This document shows positions 8,039-16,720 of a stretch of 39,087 bases of DNA, piece after piece. Both the position numbers and the translations under genes were made by a program. How positions within the stretch are numbered: position 1 is the first letter of the stretch; each line of letters begins with the position of its first letter. The notes beneath the pieces were generated by a model that saw only the letters and a list, made by a program, of their open reading frames with translations, did no database searches and was not told where the DNA came from. Where the stretch lies: contig NZ_PVWF01000048.1 in assembly GCF_003003995.1 (NCBI RefSeq), forward strand, positions 1 to 39,087, given 5' to 3'. Origin of the DNA: Pleurocapsa sp. CCALA 161. Lineage in GTDB: Bacteria > Cyanobacteriota > Cyanobacteriia > Cyanobacteriales > Xenococcaceae.

Positions 8039-8308
8039 ATTTATAAGATTTATATATAATGATCGTAGTGATTAGTTTAAGCGATGAAATATTAAGAAAT
8101 AATACAATGCCAGCCTTGTTTTGATTAGTTCGTCCTAAGTTAATTGAATTTGAAAAGCGATCGCTTTATCGTATCAGTAAGGTTGGCAAGAACTAGCTTG
8201 ACTACATTACTACATTAAGAAAAATATATGTAACTAAACTTTATTGCAAAGCTTGCTTAAAAATCTTATCATTGTCAATAAGCACCAAACAATTGATAAA
8301 AGACTGGT

Positions 8309-8827
8309 ATGGCTCACTACACGGCATCTTCTTTAAAAGCCGAACTTAACTCTAGGGGATGGCGCATGACACCCCAAAGAGAGAAAATTCTGCACGTCTT
8401 CCAAAACTTACCGAAAGGCGATCATTTAAGCGCAGAAGAATTACACGATTTATTAGACCAGCGCGAGGAACCCATCAGTTTATCGACTATTTACCGTAGT
8501 GTAAAGCTAATGGCACGGATGGGTATTCTGCGTGAACTAGAGTTAGCAGAAGGACATAAACACTATGAGTTAAATCAACCTTATCCTCATCATCACCATC
8601 ATGTAGTTTGCATTCAGTGCAATAATACAATCGAGTTTAGAGACGATACAATTCTCAAGCACAGTCTGAAGCAGTGCAAAAAAGAAGGATTTCAGCTAAT
8701 TGATTGTCAGCTTACCGTAATGACCATTTGTCCTGAAGCAATTCGCATGGGTTGGCCGTCTGCCTTACCCACTGATTGGTGCTGTACTCGCATCATCTCA
8801 GAACAAGCTGCGAAGCAGAAAAGATAA
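8309..8827 (+). CDS. fur: Fur-family iron-responsive repressor (FurA type)
   Basis: A 172-residue Fur protein: N-terminal winged helix (about 1-85, GWRMTPQREKIL, SLSTIYRSVKLMARMGIL), the histidine cluster HHHHH at 94-98 and the CIQC motif (101-104) followed by the dimerisation domain. Cys101, Cys104, Cys133 and Cys141 line up with the numbering described for cyanobacterial FurA. The position expected for the second CXXC cysteine (144) is Ala (CPEA), and there is an extra Cys-Cys pair at 158-159. FurA represses iron acquisition genes with Fe(II) and in cyanobacteria also senses redox and haem. The C-terminal tail is slightly longer than usual. The gene is monocistronic, convergent with sufE. 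Confidence 0.93.
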   Translation: MAHYTASSLKAELNSRGWRMTPQREKILHVFQNLPKGDHLSAEELHDLLDQREEPISLSTIYRSVKLMARMGILRELELAEGHKHYELNQPYPHHHHHVVCIQCNNTIEFRDDTILKHSLKQCKKEGFQLIDCQLTVMTICPEAIRMGWPSALPTDWCCTRIISEQAAKQKR

Positions 8828-8859
8828 CAGCACAAAGTTGACAATTGACTTTGTTATCT
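8822..8859. terminator. Possible bidirectional terminator between fur and sufE
   Basis: An inverted repeat (AGATAACA...ACAAAGT / ACTTTGTTATCT, with a small bulge) overlaps the fur stop codon and lies in the convergent fur-sufE gap. No strong T-run follows on either strand, so termination is only a guess. Confidence 0.35.
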
Positions 8860-8905
8860 GTAGATTATTCAACTACTTCTACTCAACTACACAAAGGGAT
8901 TGCTT

Positions 8906-9361
8906 TTAGTTAGAAGTAGGTTTTTTTGCTGTGTCCAAACTCAGGTTTAAAGCTTGTTGCTTCATCATGTGAAAGATATTAAAAAAGCCATTAGCGCGGG
9001 AAGGGGTGAGACTAACCTTTAAACCCGTATCTTCAATAAAACTAGGTTCAATTTGAGCAATTTCTGCTGGCGGTAGATTATTCAAGCCTTCAATCAAAAA
9101 AGCAACTAATCCTTTAACTAACTGAGCGTCAGAATCTCCCTGATATTGAACTTTACCATCTGCTAAAGCAGCGGTGATATATACCTGAGAAACACAACCC
9201 TTGACTTTATTTGCTTCAGTTTTACTGGCTGCGGACATTGGTGGTAATTTTTGTGCATACCACAGCAACTGCTTATATTTTTGTTTAGGGTCACAACGGC
9301 GTTGAAAACGCTCGACAATTTTTGCAAGTTGGGGTGGGAGAGATGTTTCGGTTGAGGACAT
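8906..9361 (-). CDS. sufE: SufE-family cysteine desulfurase activator
   Basis: A 151-residue SufE-like protein that accepts persulfide sulfur from the cysteine desulfurase SufS and passes it to the Suf scaffold for Fe-S cluster assembly. The catalytic cysteine sits in NKVKGCVSQVY (Cys56), matching the family motif, and the N-terminal PPQLAKIVERF and the AFLIEGLNNLPPAEI stretch are typical. No other suf genes are nearby. Start ATG at 9361. Convergent with fur, divergent from glgC across a 270-bp gap. Confidence 0.93.
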   Translation of the reverse strand: MSSTETSLPPQLAKIVERFQRRCDPKQKYKQLLWYAQKLPPMSAASKTEANKVKGCVSQVYITAALADGKVQYQGDSDAQLVKGLVAFLIEGLNNLPPAEIAQIEPSFIEDTGLKVSLTPSRANGFFNIFHMMKQQALNLSLDTAKKPTSN

Positions 9362-9631
9362 TAAATAATAACAGAAGTAATAAAAATGGTTTCAAAACAA
9401 AGCTCTGATGTTACGCATCATAACTAAAAATTTGTGGTTTTAATCAGCCATCAGATCGCGATCTAGCTAAAAAACTAAGCTATCTCCAAGCTAGCCGTAA
9501 AGCATTGCTTATATTACATTCACTTAATACTTTAGCAAAACTGATTCTTTTCCTCCTGATTTTGCTGAATCTGTCCCCCATTCAGATAAACTTTATTTTG
9601 AGAGGCACAGCCATTCACGAGGTTTTAAGAA

Positions 9632-10921
9632 GTGAAAAGAGTATTAGGTATCATTCTAGGAGGCGGTGCAGGTACTCGTTTGTATCCCCTCACTAAGTTA
9701 AGAGCAAAACCAGCAGTCCCCTTAGCTAGCAAATATCGTTTAATCGACATTCCGGTTAGTAACTGTATAAACTCTGAGATTCTCAAAATATACGTTTTGA
9801 CTCAGTTTAATTCTGCTTCTCTCAATCGTCATCTAAATCGCAGTTATATTTTTTCTGGATTTAGAGAAGGTTTCGTAGAGGTACTATCAGCCCAGCAAAC
9901 TAAAGATAACTCTGGTTGGTTTCAGGGAACGGCTGATGCGGTTCGTCAATATATTGACTCCATCAAAGCCTGGGATGTGGATGAAGTTATTATCCTTTCT
10001 GGCGATCATCTTTATCGCATGGACTATAGCAAGTTTATTGAGCATCATCGCCAAAGTAAGGCAGATATTACCTTGTCCGTCGTGCCGATTGACGATAAGA
10101 GAGCTTCTAGCTTTGGTCTAATGAAAATTGATAACCGAGGTAGAATCATCGACTTCGCTGAAAAGCCTAAAGGACAAGAATTAAAGCAAATGCAGGTAGA
10201 CACGACCGTCTTAGGTTTAACCTCAGAACAAGCCCAACAAAGCCCCTATATAGCTTCTATGGGCATCTACGTGTTTAAAAAAGACATTTTAATCAATTTA
10301 TTAGAAAAGAACCCCGATCAAACTGACTTCGGCAACGAAATTATTCCTGGGGCAGCCAAAGATTATAATCTTCAGGCTTATCTATTTAAAGGTTACTGGG
10401 AAGATATTGGTACCATTGAATCATTTTATGAAGCAAATTTGGCACTAACTAAGCAGCCACAGCCTGATTTCAGCTTTTATGATGAAAAAGCTCCCATTTA
10501 TACGCGATCGCGTTATTTACCTCCGACAAAACTGCTTGATTGTCAAGTTAGCGAATCGATGATTGGAGAAGGCTGTATCCTCAAAGATTGTCGCATCACT
10601 CATTCAGTGATTGGTGTAAGGACGCGGATTGAAGGCAACTGCACCATCGAGGACACTCTGATTATGGGAGCGGATTTTTACGAGCCATTTGCCGAAAGGC
10701 AATCTGGACAGCATCATATAGGTGTTCCTGTGGGCATTGGTGAAGGCAGCACAATTCGTCATGCCATTGTCGATAAAAATGCTCGTATTGGTCGTAATGT
10801 CCAAATTCTCAACAAGGATCGAGTGGAAGAGGCCCAAAAAGAAGATGAAGGCTTCTATATTCGTAGTGGTATTGTAGTTGTTTTAAAGAACGCCACCATT
10901 AAAGACGGTGTTGTGATCTAA
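9632..10921 (+). CDS. glgC: Glucose-1-phosphate adenylyltransferase (ADP-glucose pyrophosphorylase)
   Basis: A 429-residue enzyme making ADP-glucose from glucose 1-phosphate and ATP, the controlled step of glycogen synthesis. It carries the nucleotidyl-transferase signature [20 protein letters not shown] near the N-terminus, [12 protein letters not shown], the sugar-phosphate-binding [33 protein letters not shown] and a C-terminal left-handed beta-helix with the regulatory [11 protein letters not shown] end. Length is that of the cyanobacterial enzyme. The start is GTG at 9632, directly before the conserved [15 protein letters not shown], with GAGG about 9 nt upstream. A clear hairpin follows the gene. 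Confidence 0.97.
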   Translation: MKRVLGIILGGGAGTRLYPLTKLRAKPAVPLASKYRLIDIPVSNCINSEILKIYVLTQFNSASLNRHLNRSYIFSGFREGFVEVLSAQQTKDNSGWFQGTADAVRQYIDSIKAWDVDEVIILSGDHLYRMDYSKFIEHHRQSKADITLSVVPIDDKRASSFGLMKIDNRGRIIDFAEKPKGQELKQMQVDTTVLGLTSEQAQQSPYIASMGIYVFKKDILINLLEKNPDQTDFGNEIIPGAAKDYNLQAYLFKGYWEDIGTIESFYEANLALTKQPQPDFSFYDEKAPIYTRSRYLPPTKLLDCQVSESMIGEGCILKDCRITHSVIGVRTRIEGNCTIEDTLIMGADFYEPFAERQSGQHHIGVPVGIGEGSTIRHAIVDKNARIGRNVQILNKDRVEEAQKEDEGFYIRSGIVVVLKNATIKDGVVI

Positions 10922-11016
10922 AGCGTCTAGAAGATATCCACTGGTATCATCAAAATTGATTTATTTAACAGTAGTTGGAGATAGCTTAGGCGAGAATTAA
11001 AATTAAAAATTTTCTG

Positions 11017-11039
11017 GGGATAGTAAACTTTACTATCCC
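11017..11039 (+). terminator. Hairpin terminator downstream of glgC
   Basis: GGGATAGTAAA pairs perfectly with TTTACTATCCC around a single central C, about 95 nt after the glgC stop, followed by a pyrimidine-rich TTCTACTTT. It is the best intrinsic-terminator candidate in the window. The tail is only moderately T-rich. Confidence 0.65.
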
Positions 11040-11220
11040 TTCTACTTTATTAAGTATTGGTATTGGTATTTGAGTGAGGAGTTGAACATTAGCGATCGTG
11101 AATGTTTAAGCAGATTTTAGAGTTAAACTTTAGAAAAGATTACTAGAATTATATTCTGTTATTTTTGTTTACATTATTAAATTGGATTAAAATCAGCTAA
11201 CCTGTTTAGGAAAATTTTGA

Positions 11221-12228
11221 ATGTTTTCTAATGAGTTTCAAGACTACTACGCTATTTTGGGAGTTAAGCAGACAGCAAATACTAGCGAGATCAAACAAAA
11301 ATTTCGCCAACTGGCTCTAAAATATCATCCCGATCGCAATCAGGGCAATAAAGCTGCGGAGAGCAAATTTAAAGAAATTAGCGAAGCCTATGAAGTGTTA
11401 GCGGATGTAGACAGGCGCAAAAAATACGATTACTTTGGTCAATATCAACAAAGCAATTCAAAAACAAAAGATACTACTGCTCAAAGTAGCACTGCTAAAA
11501 GTACTACTAGCCCTAAAGCTGATTTTAATAGTACTGATTTTAGTCAATATGGTAATTTTGAAGAATTTATCGATGAACTTTTAGGTCGCTTTTCTAGTCC
11601 AAGTAGTAGCACCTCGTCATCCGGCTCATCTCAAACTAAGCCTGGTGTCAGTAATGTTCAAGATTTTAGCCAGACTAACACATCTACATCTATTCCTCTT
11701 GATGATGAAGCCAGCATTAATTTAACTTATGCAGAAGCCTTTAGAGGTACAATCAAGCAGCTTAAATTAGAGCAAGAAATAATAGAGGTCAGAATTCCTG
11801 CGGGAGTAAAACCCGATTCTCGGATACGTTTGGCAGGCAAAGGCAAGCCAAGTTTGGCTGGTATACCTAGGGATTTATACCTCAATGTTAAGTTAGAACC
11901 TCATTCCTTCTTCGGTTTTGAAGGTGATGATTTAGTTTGTGAAGTTCCTATCACTTTTGATGAAGCAGTCTTAGGGTCATCAATTAATATTCCTACTCCC
12001 GATGGTATGATCAGCATGAAAATTCCCGCAGGTATAAACTCAGGTCAAGTTTTACGTTTGCGCAGCAAGGGTTGGTCTTCTCCTCAAGGAAAGAGAACAG
12101 ATCAATTAGTTAGAATTGTAGTTGCCACTCCCCAAAACATTAATGCTCACGAAAGAGAATATTACGAAAAAATCCGCGATTTGCCTCGCAAAAATCCTCG
12201 TAGCAGTTTAGAGGGAATTAATCTTTGA
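11221..12228 (+). CDS. J-domain co-chaperone, DnaJ/CbpA-like without zinc finger
   Basis: A 335-residue type II Hsp40. The J domain (about 8-75) holds the HPD motif at 36-38 (KYHPDRN) that stimulates DnaK ATPase. A Ser/Thr/Gly-rich linker follows (about 78-150), then the two C-terminal substrate-binding beta domains (about 165-325) with DLYLNVKLEPHSFFGFEGDD and VPITFDEAVLGSSINIPTPDG. The cysteine-rich zinc-finger repeats of true DnaJ are missing, so this is CbpA/DnaJ-II like. Monocistronic; convergent with the dioxygenase gene 30 bp away. Confidence 0.93.
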   Translation: MFSNEFQDYYAILGVKQTANTSEIKQKFRQLALKYHPDRNQGNKAAESKFKEISEAYEVLADVDRRKKYDYFGQYQQSNSKTKDTTAQSSTAKSTTSPKADFNSTDFSQYGNFEEFIDELLGRFSSPSSSTSSSGSSQTKPGVSNVQDFSQTNTSTSIPLDDEASINLTYAEAFRGTIKQLKLEQEIIEVRIPAGVKPDSRIRLAGKGKPSLAGIPRDLYLNVKLEPHSFFGFEGDDLVCEVPITFDEAVLGSSINIPTPDGMISMKIPAGINSGQVLRLRSKGWSSPQGKRTDQLVRIVVATPQNINAHEREYYEKIRDLPRKNPRSSLEGINL

Positions 12229-12258
12229 ATAACACAGTCATTTTGGCTGCTAATGTCG

Positions 12259-13059
12259 CTATTGGTTGATTTGCGATTTTAATTTGAGTGCTGATTTCCA
12301 GAAAAAGCGATCGCTATCTTTAGTTGCGGTAAAAGATTTACGTCCATGAATCAGGCGATCATCATGAAAGAAAACTGCTTCTCCTGGGTTTAGTTTAATT
12401 GGATAGGTTTTATCTTGAGCAACTACTTTAGTTTGTAAAAACTGGTGCAAACGCTCGACTAATTCTTTGGCAAAGTCGGTTTCGTTGGGATCGACGCAAT
12501 AGTAGTTAAAGTTCAAATTAGCACCATCAGCATCAAAATCAATAATTGGTCGGCACTTGAAGTCTTGATCTTTAGCAAAACAAACGGTAGTTTTACATAA
12601 ATCGTTTAACAAAGTGGGATCTTCTTGCTTTAGTAAATTAATCAGCTCATCTGAATCTAGAAATACCGTTGCGCCACCCTCAGCAGCTTGATTGATGCAG
12701 TAGAAAAAGCTGATATAGGGAGATTCTCCTACATAAGAACCATCAGTATGAAGTGGTTGAGCATTTTTACTATGGCGATAGGCATTTTGAATCCTGCTGT
12801 CATATCTAATTTCAATCCATTTTTGACCGATTCTTTTCCCTGTTACAGAGTCTTCAGATAACAACAGACAATCACCAATAGTATTGGATACTAAATCCCA
12901 AAAATGATCTAGATCTATATTTAGATCTACGCCAATCGTCTGAACAATTTTGGTGGTTTGTAGTTCTGACCAGATTTGATCAGCAAACTGGGAAATAGGC
13001 ATTCCAGGCAAAAATTCAATTTTGCTGTGTAGTTTTTTAAATTTGTTGGCAGTGAACAT
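12259..13059 (-). CDS. TauD/TfdA-family Fe(II)/2-oxoglutarate dioxygenase
   Basis: A 266-residue putative non-haem iron dioxygenase. It has the HTDGSY motif (His104-X-Asp106), a GGATVFLD segment and the distal DDRLIHGRKSF (His238, with Arg240 nearby and DRFFW just after), together making the 2-His-1-carboxylate iron site and 2OG-binding arginine. TauD-type enzymes hydroxylate small molecules, including taurine, amino acids and natural-product intermediates; the substrate is unknown. It is the last gene of the minus-strand polysaccharide locus, 26 nt after a second, unrelated-fold-subfamily dioxygenase, suggesting a shared modification pathway. Confidence 0.82.
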   Translation of the reverse strand: MFTANKFKKLHSKIEFLPGMPISQFADQIWSELQTTKIVQTIGVDLNIDLDHFWDLVSNTIGDCLLLSEDSVTGKRIGQKWIEIRYDSRIQNAYRHSKNAQPLHTDGSYVGESPYISFFYCINQAAEGGATVFLDSDELINLLKQEDPTLLNDLCKTTVCFAKDQDFKCRPIIDFDADGANLNFNYYCVDPNETDFAKELVERLHQFLQTKVVAQDKTYPIKLNPGEAVFFHDDRLIHGRKSFTATKDSDRFFWKSALKLKSQINQ

Positions 13060-13085
13060 TTAGTAAGTTTAATTAATTTTAATAT

Positions 13086-13988
13086 TTATATGCTTGAGCA
13101 AAAAGATTGTTCTTTGGAAGATGCAGACCAAACAACAGGAAATACAAGAGGATCGCTAAAATCAGGGTCGCCATTAGGTAATTTTCGGCACAGTTGCTCA
13201 TCAAACATATGAACTTCTTTTCCTTGCAAGTCCCAGTAAGGACGATAGTGATTTTCTCGATCTTGATAGTGGATAGACATAGCCGTGCGAGTTTGATTGC
13301 TACTGTTGGCATAGCTACCATGAACTGTCCAGCAGTTATGAAAGCTTACCTGCCCTTTTTTTAGCACCATTGGTACTTTTACTACTTCTTTTCCTTGCTG
13401 TATAAATTCGGCTTCTAATTTTTCGAGATTAGAATCATTAAATAGTCGCATATGTTCAAGTCCTCCCCAATGATGACTGCCGTCTATGACGACTAAAGGA
13501 CCAAGAGATTCGTCACAATCAAGCAAAGGAATCCAGGCTGTCAAAAGCTTGTCAGAGCTACAAGTTGCCCAATAAGAACGATCTGTATGCCATCCAATCG
13601 GCGTATTGGTTTTTGGGGGTTTAGAAATTAGCTGATCATCTAATAATCTAATTTCCGAGCTTCTGGTTAATTTTGCTGCAATTGCACCCAAAACTGGATT
13701 TAAGGCTAACTGACGTAGTTCATGTTTCTGCAAAGAGACAAATTCATTGTTTCTCAGACCCTGACTGTTGTGGGGAGTCCAATCGACAAAGCCATCCTTA
13801 GTCTTAAGAATTGCATCGCGCTCTCCACGGTAGAACTTTTCAGCTCCTTCAAGAGCAAGATTGATGACCTCCTCAGGCAGAATAAACGCAGATTTATACC
13901 AACCATGTTGCTCATAAAATTCTATGTCTGACTCAGATGGTAAAAGTTTTGTTTGTTCTAAGGTGAGTTCCCCATTTAAAATTGCCAT
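13086..13988 (-). CDS. Phytanoyl-CoA dioxygenase (PhyH) family protein
   Basis: A 300-residue Fe(II)/2OG dioxygenase of the PhyH family. The iron ligands appear as WHTDRSYW (His134, Asp136) and the distal WTVHGSYANSSNQTRTAMSIHYQ (His223), with Arg234 for 2-oxoglutarate. GPLVVIDGSHHWGG is the conserved strand-turn. Bacterial members act on many small molecules and on ectoine, halogenated or sugar-linked substrates; no substrate can be assigned. It sits between the PglC-like transferase (46 nt upstream) and the TauD-like dioxygenase (26 nt downstream), so it is likely in the same transcript. Confidence 0.85.
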   Translation of the reverse strand: MAILNGELTLEQTKLLPSESDIEFYEQHGWYKSAFILPEEVINLALEGAEKFYRGERDAILKTKDGFVDWTPHNSQGLRNNEFVSLQKHELRQLALNPVLGAIAAKLTRSSEIRLLDDQLISKPPKTNTPIGWHTDRSYWATCSSDKLLTAWIPLLDCDESLGPLVVIDGSHHWGGLEHMRLFNDSNLEKLEAEFIQQGKEVVKVPMVLKKGQVSFHNCWTVHGSYANSSNQTRTAMSIHYQDRENHYRPYWDLQGKEVHMFDEQLCRKLPNGDPDFSDPLVFPVVWSASSKEQSFCSSI

Positions 13989-14034
13989 TTTGATTAAAAA
14001 TATAAATGCATTAAAAAAATGATTAGCAACATGA

Positions 14035-14652
14035 TTACGATTTGGGCTTGTGCGAACCTAAAAATTCTTCACTACCAACATATCCTTGTTGATTAATATC
14101 ATTGTTATTAATAACTTTAAGTATGGTTTGGATTAAGATTTTAAAATCCAGCCAAAGACTCCAATGGTCAATATACCAAAGGTCTAGCTCAAACTTTTCT
14201 TCCCAGCTAAGGGAATTACGACCATTAATCTGCGCCCAGCCTGTAATACCAGGAGCAACTACGTGACGACGCGCTTGTTCTGGTGTATAACGTTCGAGAT
14301 AAGCTGCCACAAAAGGACGTGGCCCGATCAGGCTCATATCTCCCCGCAGCACATTCCAGAGTTGAGGTAGTTCATCGAGGCTGCTTTGACGCAGAAATTT
14401 ACCCAAAGGAGTTAGACGCTGCTCATCAGAAAGTAGTTTACCATCACGATCGCGCTGGTCAGTCATGGTACGAAATTTATAAAAGGTAAAGATGCTGTTA
14501 TTTTTACCACCTCTGGGTTGAGAAAAAACAACTGGACTACCCATCTTGAAATAAATAGCGATCGCCAAAATAACAATCAACGGCGACAAAAAAATCAAAG
14601 CGATCGCTGCTGACAATTTGTCCACTAAAGATTTGATGAGTCTACTAAGCAT
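14035..14652 (-). CDS. PglC-like monotopic phosphoglycosyl transferase (sugar transferase) A
   Basis: A 205-residue bacterial sugar transferase that moves a sugar phosphate from a UDP-sugar to undecaprenyl phosphate, starting polysaccharide repeat-unit assembly on the inner membrane. It has the N-terminal re-entrant hydrophobic helix (about 14-35, IALIFLSPLIVILAIAIY), FYKFRTMT, the catalytic Asp93-Glu94 in SLDELPQLWNVLRGDMSLIG, PRP, and GITGWAQINGR. Its small size is that of the stand-alone PglC class rather than the large WbaP/WcaJ class. It is a close paralogue of the next gene upstream (14749-15363), 96 nt away. Confidence 0.94.
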   Translation of the reverse strand: MLSRLIKSLVDKLSAAIALIFLSPLIVILAIAIYFKMGSPVVFSQPRGGKNNSIFTFYKFRTMTDQRDRDGKLLSDEQRLTPLGKFLRQSSLDELPQLWNVLRGDMSLIGPRPFVAAYLERYTPEQARRHVVAPGITGWAQINGRNSLSWEEKFELDLWYIDHWSLWLDFKILIQTILKVINNNDINQQGYVGSEEFLGSHKPKS

Positions 14653-14748
14653 CAGGAAACTTGATTTTTCAACAGAAATTTTGGCTGAATATGCTGAATA
14701 TTTTTAAACCATTTAATAGTATGGTGACTCAATAGTTATTCAGCAAGT

Positions 14749-15363
14749 TTAGCGATCGTTACCTAAAAACTCACCGCCACCAGTGGTATAGCCTTCTTGA
14801 TCAATATCTTTTTGGGCAACCACCGCCACTATTGTCAGCCAAATAATTTTGAGATCTAGCCACAGACTCCAATTATCTACATACCAAACATCTAGTTCGA
14901 ACTTTTTGATAAAGTCCCCATCTAAATTACGCCGACCATTAACCTGCGCCCAACCTGTAATTCCTGGTAATACATGATGACGACGAACTTGTTCTTGGTT
15001 ATATAGCTTTAAATATTTTACCAGTAAAGGTCTAGGCCCCACTATGCTCATTTCACCTTTCAGCACATGCCATAGTTGTGGTAGTTCATCTAAACTAGTT
15101 TTGCGAAGTAGTTTGCCAATCGCGCTCAGGCGCTGCTCATCAGGTAATAATTCCCCGTTACTATTTTTCGCGTCGGTCATAGTCCGAAATTTACAAAATT
15201 GAAACACGCGACCATCTTTACCTGGGCGATCTTGGGTAAATAAAATAGGCGTACCCATTTGGAGTCGAACGGCGATCGCCACTACTAAAATTAAGGGAGA
15301 AAGAATTAATAAAGCCAAGGCTGCCACGAGGCGATCGGCAAGAATTTTGATTATTTTAGCCAT
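14749..15363 (-). CDS. PglC-like monotopic phosphoglycosyl transferase (sugar transferase) B
   Basis: A 204-residue paralogue of the downstream transferase, with the same layout: re-entrant hydrophobic helix (about 12-33, VAALALLILSPLILVVAIAV), FCKFRTMTD, catalytic Asp92-Glu93 in SLDELPQLWHVLKGEMSIVG, PRP, GITGWAQVNGRR, and an EFLG C-terminus. Both copies keep all visible catalytic residues, so both are probably active, perhaps with different UDP-sugars. It lies 13 nt after a GT4 gene. Confidence 0.94.
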   Translation of the reverse strand: MAKIIKILADRLVAALALLILSPLILVVAIAVRLQMGTPILFTQDRPGKDGRVFQFCKFRTMTDAKNSNGELLPDEQRLSAIGKLLRKTSLDELPQLWHVLKGEMSIVGPRPLLVKYLKLYNQEQVRRHHVLPGITGWAQVNGRRNLDGDFIKKFELDVWYVDNWSLWLDLKIIWLTIVAVVAQKDIDQEGYTTGGGEFLGNDR

Positions 15364-15376
15364 CTTAAATTAAAAA

Positions 15377-16540
15377 TTAATTGCTAGTTGTAGAAGTCTG
15401 TCTTGCTAATGCTTGATGATAAATTTGAGTGTATTGCTCAATAATATTATGAACATCGTAAGTTTCAACTTTCTGGCGACCATTTGCACCCATTTGTCCT
15501 GCCTGCTGGGGATGATCGATCATTTGCGCGATCGCTTGACTTAACGCCTCAATATTTCCTACCTCAACTAGTAAACCGCAGTCGTCTGTCAATAGATCCT
15601 GAATACCGCGAATTTTAGTGCCAATTACGGGAGTAGCAGCACAAAAAGCCTCCATGATACTTCTAGGCAAACCTTCTCGTCCCGATGTTAGCAAGAGGGC
15701 TGTACTAGAGCAAATTAAAGCGGGTATATCATGGCGAAAACCCAAAAAATGAACCTGCTGCTGTAGATCTAACTTTTGGGCTAGCTGCTCTATTTCAGGT
15801 CGGGTGTCGCCATCTCCTGCGCAAGCTAAGTGTATTTCAGGACGATTAAGCTGCTTCAAAGCCAATAGCTGATCGCGATGACGCTTGTTAGGAGTAAATT
15901 CGGCAACGGTCAAGAGTAAGACATCTTTGGGCTTGAGCTTTAATTCTTGGCGAATTGCTTCAGTTTGTTCTGAACTAACCCGATCAAGATCGTATTTATC
16001 AAGTTCTAGTCCAATGCCAGGAGTATAAAAAATCCTGGCATCAGGCAAAAGATGATGTTTCCTGGCAGCAGCTTCATCTTCACGATTAATCGTAATCAGA
16101 TAGTCAGTCCATCGTCCCGCTAGCCGTTCAAGATTTAAAAAGAGCAAATTAGTGAGGGGATTTCCTTGCTGATGAAAATGAAAACCGTGAGCCGTATAAA
16201 TAACCTGGGGTTTTTGCTTGATTTCTAGTTGAGCGATCGCATAACGAGTCACAAAAGCTGCTACAGGTGTATGAACATGAACCAAGTTGTAATCCCCCTG
16301 AATCACAATTTTTTGAATGCGGGGGACGGCATTAACAAAGTTGCGCGGATCTAAGGGGTTGCGCGACCACGGGACATCCCAGACAGAGTTCAATGCTGCC
16401 ACACAGGCTGGGTTACTAGTAATGTCTACGGCGATTCCATCCACCTGCCAACCTAAATGGCGATAGTGATCGATAAAAGGTAAAATGAAATCTTCAATCG
16501 CCCCCGCAATGGTTGCGACAATTAACATTTTGCAGGTCAT
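15377..16540 (-). CDS. GT4-family glycosyltransferase
   Basis: A 387-residue GT-B fold retaining glycosyltransferase. It has an N-terminal LIVATIAGAIEDF strand, HVHTPVAAFV, a HGFHFH segment, the linker TVAEFTPNKRHRD, and the C-terminal donor-binding GREGLPRSIMEAFCAATPVIG with the E-x7-E motif. It resembles PglA/EpsD-type enzymes, which often act straight after a PglC-like starter; that fits its place immediately upstream of the two PglC paralogues. ATG at 16540 used; an internal ATG at 16528 is possible. Sugar specificity cannot be read from sequence. Divergent from galE. Confidence 0.9.
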   Translation of the reverse strand: MTCKMLIVATIAGAIEDFILPFIDHYRHLGWQVDGIAVDITSNPACVAALNSVWDVPWSRNPLDPRNFVNAVPRIQKIVIQGDYNLVHVHTPVAAFVTRYAIAQLEIKQKPQVIYTAHGFHFHQQGNPLTNLLFLNLERLAGRWTDYLITINREDEAAARKHHLLPDARIFYTPGIGLELDKYDLDRVSSEQTEAIRQELKLKPKDVLLLTVAEFTPNKRHRDQLLALKQLNRPEIHLACAGDGDTRPEIEQLAQKLDLQQQVHFLGFRHDIPALICSSTALLLTSGREGLPRSIMEAFCAATPVIGTKIRGIQDLLTDDCGLLVEVGNIEALSQAIAQMIDHPQQAGQMGANGRQKVETYDVHNIIEQYTQIYHQALARQTSTTSN

Positions 16541-16720
16541 TGTTTTGAAAAATATATGATTAGCTATGGCTTGCTAAAATTATGTCACATGTTACAAAAC
16601 TACTTCTATTTTTTAGCAAAGTGTCGAAAAAAACAATCTACTATTTAAGTTATCTTTAAAAGTTTAATTTACTGATATATTTAGCTTTGTAATATAGTAA
16701 ATTTGAGCAACTTAATTAGA

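Noticed and set aside
9505-9696. 63-residue open frame upstream of and overlapping glgC
   Set aside because: It overlaps the start of glgC in another frame, has low-complexity leucine-rich content and no ribosome site of note; likely chance.
13079-13321. 80-residue minus-strand open frame overlapping the PhyH gene
   Set aside because: Fully inside the PhyH-family gene's 3' end in another frame; the PhyH frame has conserved catalytic residues.
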